Below are positions 42,841 to 50,920 of a DNA stretch of 50,920 bases, piece by piece. Positions within the stretch are counted from its first letter, which is position 1, and every line of letters begins with the position of its first letter. This DNA comes from an uncultured Bacteroidota bacterium (GTDB taxonomy: Bacteria > Bacteroidota > Bacteroidia > B-17B0 > Aurantibacillaceae). The stretch lies in the NCBI GenBank assembly GCA_937873155.1, contig CALMVZ010000019.1:1-50920 (forward strand), written 5' to 3'. The notes beneath the pieces are model-generated. The model was given only the letters and a program-made list of their open reading frames with translations. It searched no databases and had not been told where the DNA came from. Made by a program: the position numbers and the translations under genes.

Positions 42841-44127
42841 ATGAAAAAAACTTTACTATCCATTTCCCTTATTGCACTTACTACAATAGCATTTGCACAA
42901 AATGTGACCAGCCTTGCAGGTTCAGGTTCGCAAGGTACTGTTAATGCAACAGGGCCAGCAGCAAGCTTTAATGCTCCATCAGGCACTTGTTCTGATCCTT
43001 CAGGGAACATTTATGTTGCAGACCGCGGCAATCACACAATCCGTATGGTTACTCCCGGAGGAGTTGTAACTACAATTGCGGGGCAAGCAGCAGTAGCAGG
43101 AACAGTTGATGCCACCGGAACTGCAGCAAGCTTTAATATGCCTTTTGGTGTTTGCAGGGATGCTTCAGGAAATTTATTTGTTACCGACGAACAAAATCAT
43201 ACGATCCGTAAGATCACTCCTGCCGGTGTTGTAACTACTTTTGCAGGCCAGGTTGGAGTTACAGGTTCAACAGATGCAACGGGAACTGCTGCCAGTTTCA
43301 ATTTCCCGAGAGGGATTTGTATTGACGGTTCCGGAAATCTATATGTTGCTGATTTCTTCAATCACAAGATCAGAAAGATCACTCCTGCAGGTGTAGTAAC
43401 AACTTTTGCAGGTACGGGTTCTTCAGGAAATGTGAATGCAACAGGCACAGCCGCAAGTTTCAACCGTCCTTCAGGTGTTTGTATTGATTTTGCAGGCGAT
43501 CTTTATGTAGCAGATCAATTAAATCACCGTATCAGAAAAATTACTCCGGCTGCGGTGGTAACAACTTTAGCAGGTTCAACTTCAGGGTTCGTAGATGCAA
43601 CCGGGACAGCTGCAAGATTCAATCTTCCTTATGGCGTTTGTGCTGATGCAAGTAATACGATCTATGTTTGTGATTTCAATAATCAAAGAGTTAGAAAAAT
43701 AACTCCGGCAGGAGTAGTAACAACTTTCGCCGGTAATGGAACTGCAAGTGGTGTTGATGGAGTAGGGACAGGAGCAACTTTCAATGGTCCTATCGGTCCA
43801 TGTATAGATGCCATAGGGAATATTTACCTGGCTGATCAATTCAATCATAAGATCAGGAGGATCTCTAATCCTACAGCAGGAATTACTGAGAATACGGCTA
43901 ATACTAAAATTGAAGTTTATCCTAATCCAACAACCGATGTGATCAATATTGATCTGAAATCAGCTTCTAAAGTTACAGTAACAAATTCATTAGGACAGAT
44001 CGTAACCGAACAAACAATGAATGCAGGAAAACAGACTATCAGTTTACAAAACCATGCTAAAGGTATCTATTTCGTAACTATTTTACAGAACGAAAAACAA
44101 CAAACTACTAAAGTGGTTAAAGATTGA
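42841..44127 (+). CDS. Six-bladed NHL-repeat protein with T9SS type A sorting domain
   Basis: A 428-residue exported protein: signal peptide (MKKTLLSISLIALTTIAFAQ), then six NHL repeats (about 21-345), each built as ATGTAASFNxPxGVCxDxSGNLYVADxxNHxIRKITPAGVVTT or a close variant, enough to close one beta-propeller. The C-terminal 75 residues are T9SS type A (VYPNPTTDVINI, SLGQIVTEQ, KGIYFVTIL). The ligand is unknown. The DNA repeats follow the protein repeats. A bidirectional terminator is shared with the M48 gene. Confidence 0.93.
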   Translation: MKKTLLSISLIALTTIAFAQNVTSLAGSGSQGTVNATGPAASFNAPSGTCSDPSGNIYVADRGNHTIRMVTPGGVVTTIAGQAAVAGTVDATGTAASFNMPFGVCRDASGNLFVTDEQNHTIRKITPAGVVTTFAGQVGVTGSTDATGTAASFNFPRGICIDGSGNLYVADFFNHKIRKITPAGVVTTFAGTGSSGNVNATGTAASFNRPSGVCIDFAGDLYVADQLNHRIRKITPAAVVTTLAGSTSGFVDATGTAARFNLPYGVCADASNTIYVCDFNNQRVRKITPAGVVTTFAGNGTASGVDGVGTGATFNGPIGPCIDAIGNIYLADQFNHKIRRISNPTAGITENTANTKIEVYPNPTTDVINIDLKSASKVTVTNSLGQIVTEQTMNAGKQTISLQNHAKGIYFVTILQNEKQQTTKVVKD

Positions 44128-44150
44128 TTTTTCAGTTGATGATATAAACT

Positions 44151-44180
44151 AAAAAGGCTTGAATTTCTTCAAGCCTTTTT
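44151..44180. terminator. Bidirectional intrinsic terminator
   Basis: Perfect 13-bp arms AAAAAGGCTTGAA (44151-44163) and TTCAAGCCTTTTT (44168-44180) with a 4-nt loop and T runs on both sides. It ends the NHL gene and the convergent M48 gene. Confidence 0.95.
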
Positions 44181-44990
44181 TTATTTCTTAACAGATGCTT
44201 CATAGTATGGAAGTGCATCTTTCATGAATCCTCTCAGATCATTGATACGTTTTTCATCATGTGGGTGGGTGCTTAATAATACAGGAGGCTTTTCACCACC
44301 TTGTGCAGACATCCGTTCCCAAAACGAAATTGCTGCTCTTGGATCATAACCTGCCATCGCAGCGAAAATAATTCCCATTTTATCAGCTTCACTTTCATGA
44401 GTACGGCTATATTTAAGCATGCCTAATTGAGATCCAATACCATAAGATTGAAGAAAAAGATCATGAACTAATTGAGGTTTTGTTGATAGAGCGACTGATA
44501 GAACAGCACCTCCTAATTGGGCTGCCACTCCTTGCGACATACGTTCGTTACCATGTTGTGCAACGGCGTGCGCAATTTCATGTCCCATAACAACAGCCAG
44601 GCTTTTTTCATCCTGGGTAACAGGTAATATACCGGTATACACAACAACTTTTCCCCCGGGCATACACCATGCGTTCACAACAGGATCTTCAACTACATTA
44701 AATTCCCAGGCGAAACCTTCTAATTGTTTGCTTAATCCTTTATCAGCGTAATATTTTTCTACAGACTTCTGAATACCCGTTCCTAATCTTCGCACCATTT
44801 CAACTCTCGGATCACTCGCGGGTAAAGTTTTATTCTCCTTTAAAAATTTATCATACTCTGTCATACTCATACTTATCAATTCACTTTCGGCAATAAGACT
44901 TAATCCCGTACGTCCGGTAACGGCATTTTTATGACAAGAAATAAATAAGGAGGAAATTAATGAAGCAACTAAAAGATATTTGATTCTCAT
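44181..44990 (-). CDS. M48-family metallopeptidase lipoprotein (BepA/Oma1-like)
   Basis: A 269-residue lipoprotein (signal MRIKYLLVASLISSLFISC, Cys19). The zinc motif HEIAH (137-141) and the third ligand region RTHESEADKMG (about 202-212) are present, as is the family's NAWCMPGGKVVVYTGIL. Such proteins act in the periplasm in outer-membrane protein quality control. The gene follows clpS with a 3-nt gap, so two protein-quality genes share one transcript. Confidence 0.93.
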   Translation of the reverse strand: MRIKYLLVASLISSLFISCHKNAVTGRTGLSLIAESELISMSMTEYDKFLKENKTLPASDPRVEMVRRLGTGIQKSVEKYYADKGLSKQLEGFAWEFNVVEDPVVNAWCMPGGKVVVYTGILPVTQDEKSLAVVMGHEIAHAVAQHGNERMSQGVAAQLGGAVLSVALSTKPQLVHDLFLQSYGIGSQLGMLKYSRTHESEADKMGIIFAAMAGYDPRAAISFWERMSAQGGEKPPVLLSTHPHDEKRINDLRGFMKDALPYYEASVKK

Positions 44991-44993
44991 AAA

Positions 44994-45275
44994 TTACTCA
45001 ATTTTAGCGGTGAGTCCGCGTTCCAATAGAGCCTCACACATTGGTTTCAGTTTTTTATAATCCGCAGTTTTTACAGCGCATTTTCCGGCAAAGTGAACTA
45101 AATAAGTACATTGCTCGGCCTGAATAGTATCATGTTTACAGACTTTGATGAGACTATCAGTTACAAAATCGAAAGTGTTCACATCGTCGTTATAAAGTAC
45201 AAGGTTCTTTTCTTTTTCTGTTTTGAGTTTAACATCAGCTAACTCAATTTCCTGTAATTCTGTATTATTGAACAT
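44994..45275 (-). CDS. clpS: ATP-dependent Clp protease adaptor ClpS
   Basis: Adaptor that delivers N-degron substrates to ClpAP-type proteases. It is 93 residues long from the ATG at 45275; an upstream GTG at 45290 would add five residues but lies beyond the promoter -7 box. The core NLVLYNDDVNTFDFVTDSLIKVCKHD and the C-terminal YLVHFAGKCAVKTADYKKLKPMCEALLERGLTAKIE are family-typical. The usual Met in the substrate pocket region cannot be assigned with certainty by eye. Confidence 0.92.
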   Translation of the reverse strand: MFNNTELQEIELADVKLKTEKEKNLVLYNDDVNTFDFVTDSLIKVCKHDTIQAEQCTYLVHFAGKCAVKTADYKKLKPMCEALLERGLTAKIE

Positions 45276-45279
45276 AGTA

Positions 45280-45311
45280 CAAATGTACACAATTTACCAG
45301 ATATTGGTCAA
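45280..45311 (-). promoter_or_regulatory. Promoter of clpS, predicted nearly leaderless
   Basis: On the minus strand TTG (45311-45309), a 21-nt spacer and TACATTTG (45287-45280) match the Bacteroidota pattern. The -7 box ends 4 nt before the ATG, so transcription would begin at or next to the start codon. Confidence 0.55.
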
Positions 45312-45399
45312 GTGCTGCCACTTACAAATTAATGCATAAAAACAAGGGAATTGAACAAGTGAAAATAGAGGTTTTTATTATATTTACTATCTGTGATAC

Positions 45400-45535
45400 C
45401 CGTTTAAAAACGGATGTCACGCTGACCAAAGTCAGCATCTATTCGGAGTAAAGAGCTTATTAGAAAGAGTTTGCTTCGAAAATTCAGAACAATGAAAGAT
45501 CTTGGCTTCGTCAGGATGGCGGCTTGGATCTTTAG
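45400..45535. repeat. Intergenic region with dispersed-repeat-like hairpins
   Basis: The 45291-45544 gap holds no gene. It contains CCGTTT/AAACGG (45400-45413) and GCTGAC-CAAA-GTCAGC (45421-45436). A later CTTCGTCAGGATGGCGG stretch also resembles the REP-like repeats of the form TGTCACGCTGA...TCAGGATG that I recall from Bacteroidota genomes. Confidence 0.4.
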
Positions 45536-45544
45536 AGTAAATTT

Positions 45545-48454
45545 ATGAAAAGGGTAGGATTCATATTCATTTTGGCCAGCTTTCTCTCGAAGGCAGGAAA
45601 CCCTCCTGCAATTATTTTCAAAGAGAACAAAGGCCAGTGGCCGGAAAAGGTTTTGTTTGGAACAGAAATCTACAATACAAAATTTTATGTCAACAAAAAC
45701 TCTTTTAATTATTGTGTTTATGATTATTCTGACCTTCAGAAACTTCATGAATACATGCATCACAGAAATGAAGAGCCTAAACAGAGCAGGGTAGTACATG
45801 GACATAATTACGAAGTTGAATTTATTGGAGCTGATCTTACTACTGTAACAAAGGCAAAAGAGCAGCCTGAGTATTACAACTATTTTTTAGGAAACAACAA
45901 AAGTAAGTGGGCAAATTCTATAAAAGCCTTCGGAAATTTACTATTTAACGAGATATATCAAGGTGTTGATCTGAAATTATATTCAAATGGAGCTAATTTA
46001 AAATATGATCTTGTGGTAAAATCCACTGCTGATATTAATTCTATAAGACTTAATTACAAATACATTAATGGGATAGAATTAGTAAATAACGAATTGATCA
46101 TTAAAACATCGGTTGGAAATGTAATTGAAAAAGAACCTTTCGCCTATCAGATAATTAATGGAAAACAAAAGCAAGTTAAATGCAAATACGTTTTACTATC
46201 CGACAATTCAGTGGGCTTTGTTTTGCCTGAAGGTTACAATAAAAATTATGATTTGGTAATTGATCCTGTGGTAGTGGTTTGTTCTTTTTCAAACACTTCT
46301 CAGCATGGCGATGCTTCTGCTTGCACTTATGATTCAAATGGAAACATTTATAGTTTTGGTTATGCTGATAGTAGTTATCCTACAACTACCGGCGCATTTG
46401 AAGTAAATTACAATGCACATTTCGATTATGCACTTTCGGTATATAACACTACCGGATCGTCTAAATTGTTTTCAACCTATATGGGTGGTGATTCTTTAGA
46501 TTTCCCATTAACCGCCATCGTAAAAAATAACGAGATCGTTCTGTTCGGCCAGGTACTTTCCAGAGATTTCCCTTGTACAACTGCTGCTTTTGACACCACC
46601 TATAACGGCGATTATGATTTTGCAGTTTCTAAATTGGATTTGTCAGGGACAAGTTTGTTAGCTTCGACCTATATAGGAGGGAATGGCAAAGATGGCTTAA
46701 ATAATTTTTCAAGTAATTTAAATGATTTTGGATATTACGGTGAAATGGTATGTGACACTTCAGGAAACAGTTACATAATTTCAGCGACAACATCAACAAA
46801 TTTTCCTATAAGCAGTTCTGCGATTTCAACAACCAGAACCGGATTAACCGACGCGTGTGTTTTTAAATTGAACAAAACCTTAAGCAATTTGGTATGGAGC
46901 ACTTATTTAGGTGGTAATAGGGACGAAAGCGGAAAAAGCATTCGTCTGGACGGAACAGGCGGAGCTTATTTATTTGGTATCACAACAAGTTCAACATTCC
47001 CCATAACAAGTGGCGCAATTCAAACAACAAAAAACGGTGGTGTAACAGCTGCCGACTTATTTATTAGTCATATTAATTCAACCGGTTCCGCTCTGATCGC
47101 CTCAACATATCTGGGAACTATAGGTTTTGACTATGCAAGGATAATGGATCTTGACGAAAGTAACAATGTTTATTTGCTTTCGCATTTGCAGACACCATCC
47201 CAACTTACTCCATCACCAAGCGGAATCTACAATAACCCGAATGGATATAATGCTATTTACAAACTAAACCCTGCGTTAAGCACCGAATTATTCAAAACTA
47301 AATTCGGTAATTATATTCCCGGACCCTCACCCGGAACTATTCCTTACTTAAATGCCTCGGCTTTTAAAGTTGACAGCTGTAAAAATATTTATATTGCCGG
47401 TTATGCACAAAATTCGATGTTTACAACTCCAAATGCTTTTCAACCCGCATATGGCGGGGGGCCAACTGATATGTACTTTGCTGTATTCAGTACGAATTGC
47501 AGTTCTCTGAAATTTGCTTCGTACTATGGTGGCAAAAGTCCGGGCTATAGTTTCCCTATATCCTATGGAGAGCATACGGATGGAGGCATCAGTCATTTCG
47601 ATAACAGAGGTTTTCTTTATCATGGCATTTGCATTAATGGCGGACTACCAACGACCCTAGGTGCATTTCAAACTACAAAACTAAGTGATTCGTTGCATTG
47701 GAATGATGCATTTATGAAAATTGATTTTCAAACGTTCATAAACGCCAGTACGTCCTACGGTGCCAACATCACAGGTTGCCCGCCATTCACGCCAACATTT
47801 GTTAGTACAACAAATACAGGAACAACTTATTGGAACTTTGGAAATGGTTTTACTTCAACTCAGGATACAGCTTCTACAACGTACACAAATCTTGGAATAT
47901 ACAATGTTTTGTTATTGGTAACAGACACAACAACCTGTAATCGCTATGATTCCATAAAAAGCGTTTTGAATGTCATTAACCCCACAGATTTTGAGCTGGG
48001 TGAAGACATTCCAACTTGCATAACAACTCCGGTTTTAATAAAATCTAATGTTTCCGCAGTCACTTACAGTTGGAGTACAGGACAAACATTTCCAAATATT
48101 TATGCGTTACCCGGAACCTATACGCTAACGATCAACAATGGTGGATGTAATTCAAGTGATGTGGTGAATGTTGTGATAGGAGAAAAGAAATTATCAGAAC
48201 GGTTCCCAAATGTAATTACACCTAACGGCGATAAAATAAACGACTGGATCTTTTTTACAAATTATGATTTTGAAGAACTCGAATTCATTATCTACGACCG
48301 ATGGGGCAAAGAACGTTTAAAGATCACGAACCCCTATGAAAAGTGGGAGCCAAACGAACTTGAGAACGGAACCTATTTTTATGTTGCCAATTACAAGTCG
48401 AGTTGTATAGGGAAGTTTGCCACTGATAAGGGGTTCATTACCGTTCTCAAATAA
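45545..48454 (+). CDS. Secreted propeller-like (SBBP/DUF7948-type) protein with PKD and T9SS type B domain
   Basis: A 969-residue exported protein. A short signal peptide (MKRVGFIFILASFLSKAG) is followed by a DUF7948-like domain (about 20-240: NPPAIIFKENKGQWPEKVLFG, LGNNKSKWA, NEIYQGVDLKLYSNGANLKYDL, IEKEPFAYQ). SBBP-like propeller repeats come next (for example STYMGGDSLDFPLTAI, STYIGGNGKDGLNN, STYLGGNRDESGKSI). A PKD domain (YWNFGNGFTSTQDTASTTYTNLG) and a further Ig-like segment precede the type B sorting domain (FPNVITPNGDKINDWIFF, IYDRWGKERLK, NGTYFYVANY). It is the intact member of a tandem pair; function unknown. Confidence 0.9.
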   Translation: MKRVGFIFILASFLSKAGNPPAIIFKENKGQWPEKVLFGTEIYNTKFYVNKNSFNYCVYDYSDLQKLHEYMHHRNEEPKQSRVVHGHNYEVEFIGADLTTVTKAKEQPEYYNYFLGNNKSKWANSIKAFGNLLFNEIYQGVDLKLYSNGANLKYDLVVKSTADINSIRLNYKYINGIELVNNELIIKTSVGNVIEKEPFAYQIINGKQKQVKCKYVLLSDNSVGFVLPEGYNKNYDLVIDPVVVVCSFSNTSQHGDASACTYDSNGNIYSFGYADSSYPTTTGAFEVNYNAHFDYALSVYNTTGSSKLFSTYMGGDSLDFPLTAIVKNNEIVLFGQVLSRDFPCTTAAFDTTYNGDYDFAVSKLDLSGTSLLASTYIGGNGKDGLNNFSSNLNDFGYYGEMVCDTSGNSYIISATTSTNFPISSSAISTTRTGLTDACVFKLNKTLSNLVWSTYLGGNRDESGKSIRLDGTGGAYLFGITTSSTFPITSGAIQTTKNGGVTAADLFISHINSTGSALIASTYLGTIGFDYARIMDLDESNNVYLLSHLQTPSQLTPSPSGIYNNPNGYNAIYKLNPALSTELFKTKFGNYIPGPSPGTIPYLNASAFKVDSCKNIYIAGYAQNSMFTTPNAFQPAYGGGPTDMYFAVFSTNCSSLKFASYYGGKSPGYSFPISYGEHTDGGISHFDNRGFLYHGICINGGLPTTLGAFQTTKLSDSLHWNDAFMKIDFQTFINASTSYGANITGCPPFTPTFVSTTNTGTTYWNFGNGFTSTQDTASTTYTNLGIYNVLLLVTDTTTCNRYDSIKSVLNVINPTDFELGEDIPTCITTPVLIKSNVSAVTYSWSTGQTFPNIYALPGTYTLTINNGGCNSSDVVNVVIGEKKLSERFPNVITPNGDKINDWIFFTNYDFEELEFIIYDRWGKERLKITNPYEKWEPNELENGTYFYVANYKSSCIGKFATDKGFITVLK
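47774..47834 (+). repeat. 61-nt exact repeat, first copy
   Basis: This stretch of the PKD-domain codons is identical over 61 nt to 50678-50738 in the downstream paralogue, well above the similarity of the flanking codons. It suggests recent gene conversion or local duplication. Confidence 0.85.
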
Positions 48455-48481
48455 GCCTTGTGTGGTTTCGATAAAAGAAGA

Positions 48482-50848
48482 TTGAAAAAAATAGCATTCA
48501 TATTTATATTATTAGGCTTTTTAAGTAAGGCAGGAAACCCTCCTGCTATTATTTTCAAAGAGAACAAAGGCCAATGGCCGGAGAAAGTATTGTTTGGGGC
48601 GGAGTTTTTGAATACAAAGTTTTACGTCAACAAAAACAGTTTCAATTATTGTGTTTATAATAATGAAGATCTAAAAAGAGGCAAGGAACTTCATCACATA
48701 TATTCGGGTAAGAGCTCGGCTCTTCACGGACACAACTATGAAGTAAATTTGGTTGGAGCCAATTTAAATAGTGTTTCAAAAACTAAAGAACAAAAAGAAT
48801 ATTATAATTATTTTCTTGGCAACAACCGCAGTAAATGGGCAAGTGAAATAAAAGCTTATGAAGATCTTTTGTATAATGAAATTTATGAAGGAATTGATTT
48901 GAGAATTTATAGCAACGCTTTAAATTTAAAATACGATTTTATTGTAAAGCCAGGTGCCAATGTAAATTCACTCCGATTAAATTATAAATATATTGAGGAA
49001 ATTAAAATTGTAAATAAAGAATTAGTAATAAAAACTTCAGTCGGCATCATTATTGAAAAAGAGCCATTCGCTTATCAAACCATAAACGGAAAACAAAAAA
49101 ACATAAACTGTAAATATACTTTACTGAAAAATAATGTAATTGGTTTTGAATTCCCTGAAGGATATAATAAGAATTATGAATTAACAATTGATCCGACAGT
49201 TGTAGTTTGTTCGTATTCAGGGTTTACAGGAACAGGAGCTAATAGTGCCTGCGGATATGATGATAATGGAAATATTTATGTTACAGGTTGGTGCGGTGCA
49301 GGGTACCCGGTTAGTACAGGTGCCTTTTCAATAGTTTATAGCGGCTATTATGATATAGCTCTTTCTAAATATAATAGTACCGGTTCTTCTAAAATCTACT
49401 CAACTTATTTGGGAGGAGATTCCATTGAACTTGTGAAAAATATTTTAATAAAAAACAATCAAATAATTATAGCAGGAGTTACAAACTCACATAATTATCC
49501 TTGTAGCATTAATGCCTTTGATTCAACTCATAATGGCTTAGGAGATTTATGCGTGACTAAATTAAATTTATCCGGCAACCTGCTTTTAGCATCAACATAT
49601 ATCGGAGGTTCTAAAAATGATGGGTTAAATTTAACTGGTCCGTCAATTCAAGGAAACGTTGATTATATGAGAAATACAGAAATGGTTTGCGATGGCTTGG
49701 GAGATGTTTTTGTTATTTCTACAACTGCTTCATCTAATTTCCCCGTTTCCTCGGGTGCAATTTCTAATACAATTAAAGGTAATTTGGATGCTTGTGTTTT
49801 TAAATTTAATAACACATTAACAACTCTTTTATGGAGTACTTATCTTGGCGGAACACATGATGAAACCGGAAAAGGGATTCGAATTGAGTCTACCGGTGGC
49901 GTGTATGTTCTCGGTACAACTACAAGTACAAATTTTCCTACGACTGCGAGCGTTATTTCTCAAACAAAGTCAGGTGTAAGTATTTCCAGCGACATTTTCG
50001 TATCTCATATTAATTCTAATGGAACTTCATTAATTCAATCTACATACCTCGGAACATCAGCTAATGATTATGGAGGTTTGCTGGACATAGACCAAAATAA
50101 TGATTTATATATATGTGGTAATGTTAGTGTTCCTTCTGGTTTTATTTCAAGTAGCGGTACTTTTAGCAACCTTAATGGGTTTAACACAATTTACAAAATA
50201 AATCCAGGGTTGAATACTATTATTTACAATACTAAGTTTGGATTTAATCCTCCTCCAATGGGTGGTTCAAGCCCTTATTTGAATTATTCAGCTTTTAAAG
50301 TGGATAGTTGTCAAAATTTATATATTGGTGGATTTGGACAGAATTATTTTCCAACAACTGCAAACCAATTAATGCCTTTTGCCGGCGGAATGAGTGATCT
50401 ATATATCGCTGTATTTAATGCTAACTGTTCATCATTGAAGTTTGGCTCATTTTGGGGTGGTAGCACATTTGATCATTCAGATGGCGGAGTTAATTATTTT
50501 GATAGTAAAGGGTGCCTATACCACGCTTTGTGTTCAAACAGTGGTTTACCAACTACTTCGAATGCGTATTGCCAAACTTTTACCAGTTCGGGTGATTCAA
50601 TTTATAATGATGCATTTGTTAAAATAGATTTACAAATTGTTGTCAACGCTAATTCTTCCTACGGCGCAAACATAATCGGTTGCCCGCCATTCACGCCAAC
50701 ATTTGTTAGTACAACAAATACAGGAACAACTTATTGGAGTTTTGGAAATGGGGTTACGTCAACCCAGGATACAGCTTCTACTACGTACACAAATCTCGGA
50801 ACGTACAATGTTTTACTTCTGGTAACTGATACAACAACCTGTAACTGA
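48482..50848 (+). CDS. Tandem paralogue of the propeller protein, truncated and lacking its sorting domain
   Basis: About 788 residues from a TTG at 48482, which aligns with the ATG of the paralogue and opens the same signal peptide (KKIAFIFILLGFLSKAGNPP). The frame stays open to TTG 48458, 3 nt after the previous stop. The DUF7948-like region, SBBP-like repeats and PKD domain match the 45545 protein throughout. The frame then stops with TGA right after TDTTTCN, where the paralogue continues for 170 residues including the T9SS type B domain. No remnant of that tail follows. Without it the product should reach the periplasm but not be sorted by the T9SS, so this is probably a decaying gene. 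Confidence 0.85.
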   Translation: MKKIAFIFILLGFLSKAGNPPAIIFKENKGQWPEKVLFGAEFLNTKFYVNKNSFNYCVYNNEDLKRGKELHHIYSGKSSALHGHNYEVNLVGANLNSVSKTKEQKEYYNYFLGNNRSKWASEIKAYEDLLYNEIYEGIDLRIYSNALNLKYDFIVKPGANVNSLRLNYKYIEEIKIVNKELVIKTSVGIIIEKEPFAYQTINGKQKNINCKYTLLKNNVIGFEFPEGYNKNYELTIDPTVVVCSYSGFTGTGANSACGYDDNGNIYVTGWCGAGYPVSTGAFSIVYSGYYDIALSKYNSTGSSKIYSTYLGGDSIELVKNILIKNNQIIIAGVTNSHNYPCSINAFDSTHNGLGDLCVTKLNLSGNLLLASTYIGGSKNDGLNLTGPSIQGNVDYMRNTEMVCDGLGDVFVISTTASSNFPVSSGAISNTIKGNLDACVFKFNNTLTTLLWSTYLGGTHDETGKGIRIESTGGVYVLGTTTSTNFPTTASVISQTKSGVSISSDIFVSHINSNGTSLIQSTYLGTSANDYGGLLDIDQNNDLYICGNVSVPSGFISSSGTFSNLNGFNTIYKINPGLNTIIYNTKFGFNPPPMGGSSPYLNYSAFKVDSCQNLYIGGFGQNYFPTTANQLMPFAGGMSDLYIAVFNANCSSLKFGSFWGGSTFDHSDGGVNYFDSKGCLYHALCSNSGLPTTSNAYCQTFTSSGDSIYNDAFVKIDLQIVVNANSSYGANIIGCPPFTPTFVSTTNTGTTYWSFGNGVTSTQDTASTTYTNLGTYNVLLLVTDTTTCN
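50678..50738 (+). repeat. 61-nt exact repeat, second copy
   Basis: Identical to 47774-47834. It lies about 110 nt before the premature end of the second paralogue, so the converted tract and the truncation point are close together. Confidence 0.85.
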
Positions 50849-50857
50849 AAGCTTCCC

Positions 50858-50920
50858 TATAAACTGTAGCGTTTATAACTAGAAAAATAAACGTTAACTT
50901 TAAAAAGGGAAAACATGAAA
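50858..50920 (+). promoter_or_regulatory. Hairpin, possible promoter and start of the next gene at the window edge
   Basis: TATAAAC (50858-50864) and GTTTATA (50871-50877) form a 7-bp stem. TAACTTTA (50895-50902) matches seven of eight -7 box positions. AAGGGA precedes an ATG at 50915, of which only ATGAAA is in the window. This suggests that a new gene begins here. Confidence 0.4.

Noticed and set aside
42801-42944. A 47-codon frame starting at ATG 42801 behind a perfect GGAGG
   Set aside because: It overlaps the NHL gene in another frame, the peptide is unremarkable, and the GGAGG is inside a predicted stem. Bacteroidota rarely rely on such sites.

Overview
The window is a stretch of chromosome from a free-living member of the Bacteroidota (Bacteroidetes). 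The evidence is the repeated use of type IX secretion system (T9SS) C-terminal sorting domains of both type A and type B, lipoproteins, periplasmic TPR proteins with SpoIIE-like phosphatase tails, the CCC-motif membrane protein, a WbqC-family protein beside signal peptidase genes, type-B L31, and promoters of the Bacteroidota form (TTTG, about 20 nt, TAnnTTTG). The DNA is AT-rich. I cannot place it below phylum or class with confidence.

Layout. Positions 1-4774 (minus) hold two translationally coupled secreted T9SS cargo genes, the first cut by the window edge. 4987-9377 (minus) hold an orphan NarL-type response regulator, a SanA/YdcF-like protein, a GNAT acetyltransferase and a TPR-SpoIIE phosphatase lipoprotein. 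9446-10417 is a lipoprotein with a long structured leader. 10626-15997 (minus) is a bPH2 protein - dnaE - small tyrosine phosphatase operon. 16075-18603 (plus) hold a TPR sensor without its phosphatase domain, then ilvE. 18707-19481 is a His-rich membrane transporter-like gene whose 3' end is repeated three times. 19565-26382 (minus) are two tandem M4 metalloproteases with T9SS tails. 26545-31473 hold an M23 peptidase converging on a WbqC - pseudo-signal-peptidase - signal peptidase I operon. 31693-36456 hold L31, a zinc-ribbon protein, a fused 2-oxoacid dehydrogenase E1, two secreted DUF4468-like paralogues and a solitary MazE-like antitoxin. 36464-38481 are envelope proteins. 38779-44127 hold a nine-repeat PKD adhesin-like protein (type B tail) and an NHL propeller protein (type A tail). 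44181-45275 is a clpS - M48 peptidase operon. 45545-50848 are two tandem paralogous propeller proteins, the second lacking its sorting domain.

How the parts fit. Most genes serve the cell envelope and secretion: signal peptidase I removes signal peptides, T9SS cargo (proteases, adhesin-like PKD and propeller proteins) is exported to the surface, and M23, M48 and WbqC proteins act in envelope maintenance or surface polysaccharide. A smaller metabolic set (ilvE and the E1 enzyme) handles branched-chain amino or 2-oxo acids. dnaE and rpmE are housekeeping genes.

No rRNA, tRNA, CRISPR array, transposase or prophage was recognised. I did not find a clear new multi-gene system. The most unusual signals are the three-copy gene-end array at 18707-18911, the catalytically dead partner of signal peptidase I, the decaying propeller paralogue, and several structured leaders and dispersed intergenic repeats.
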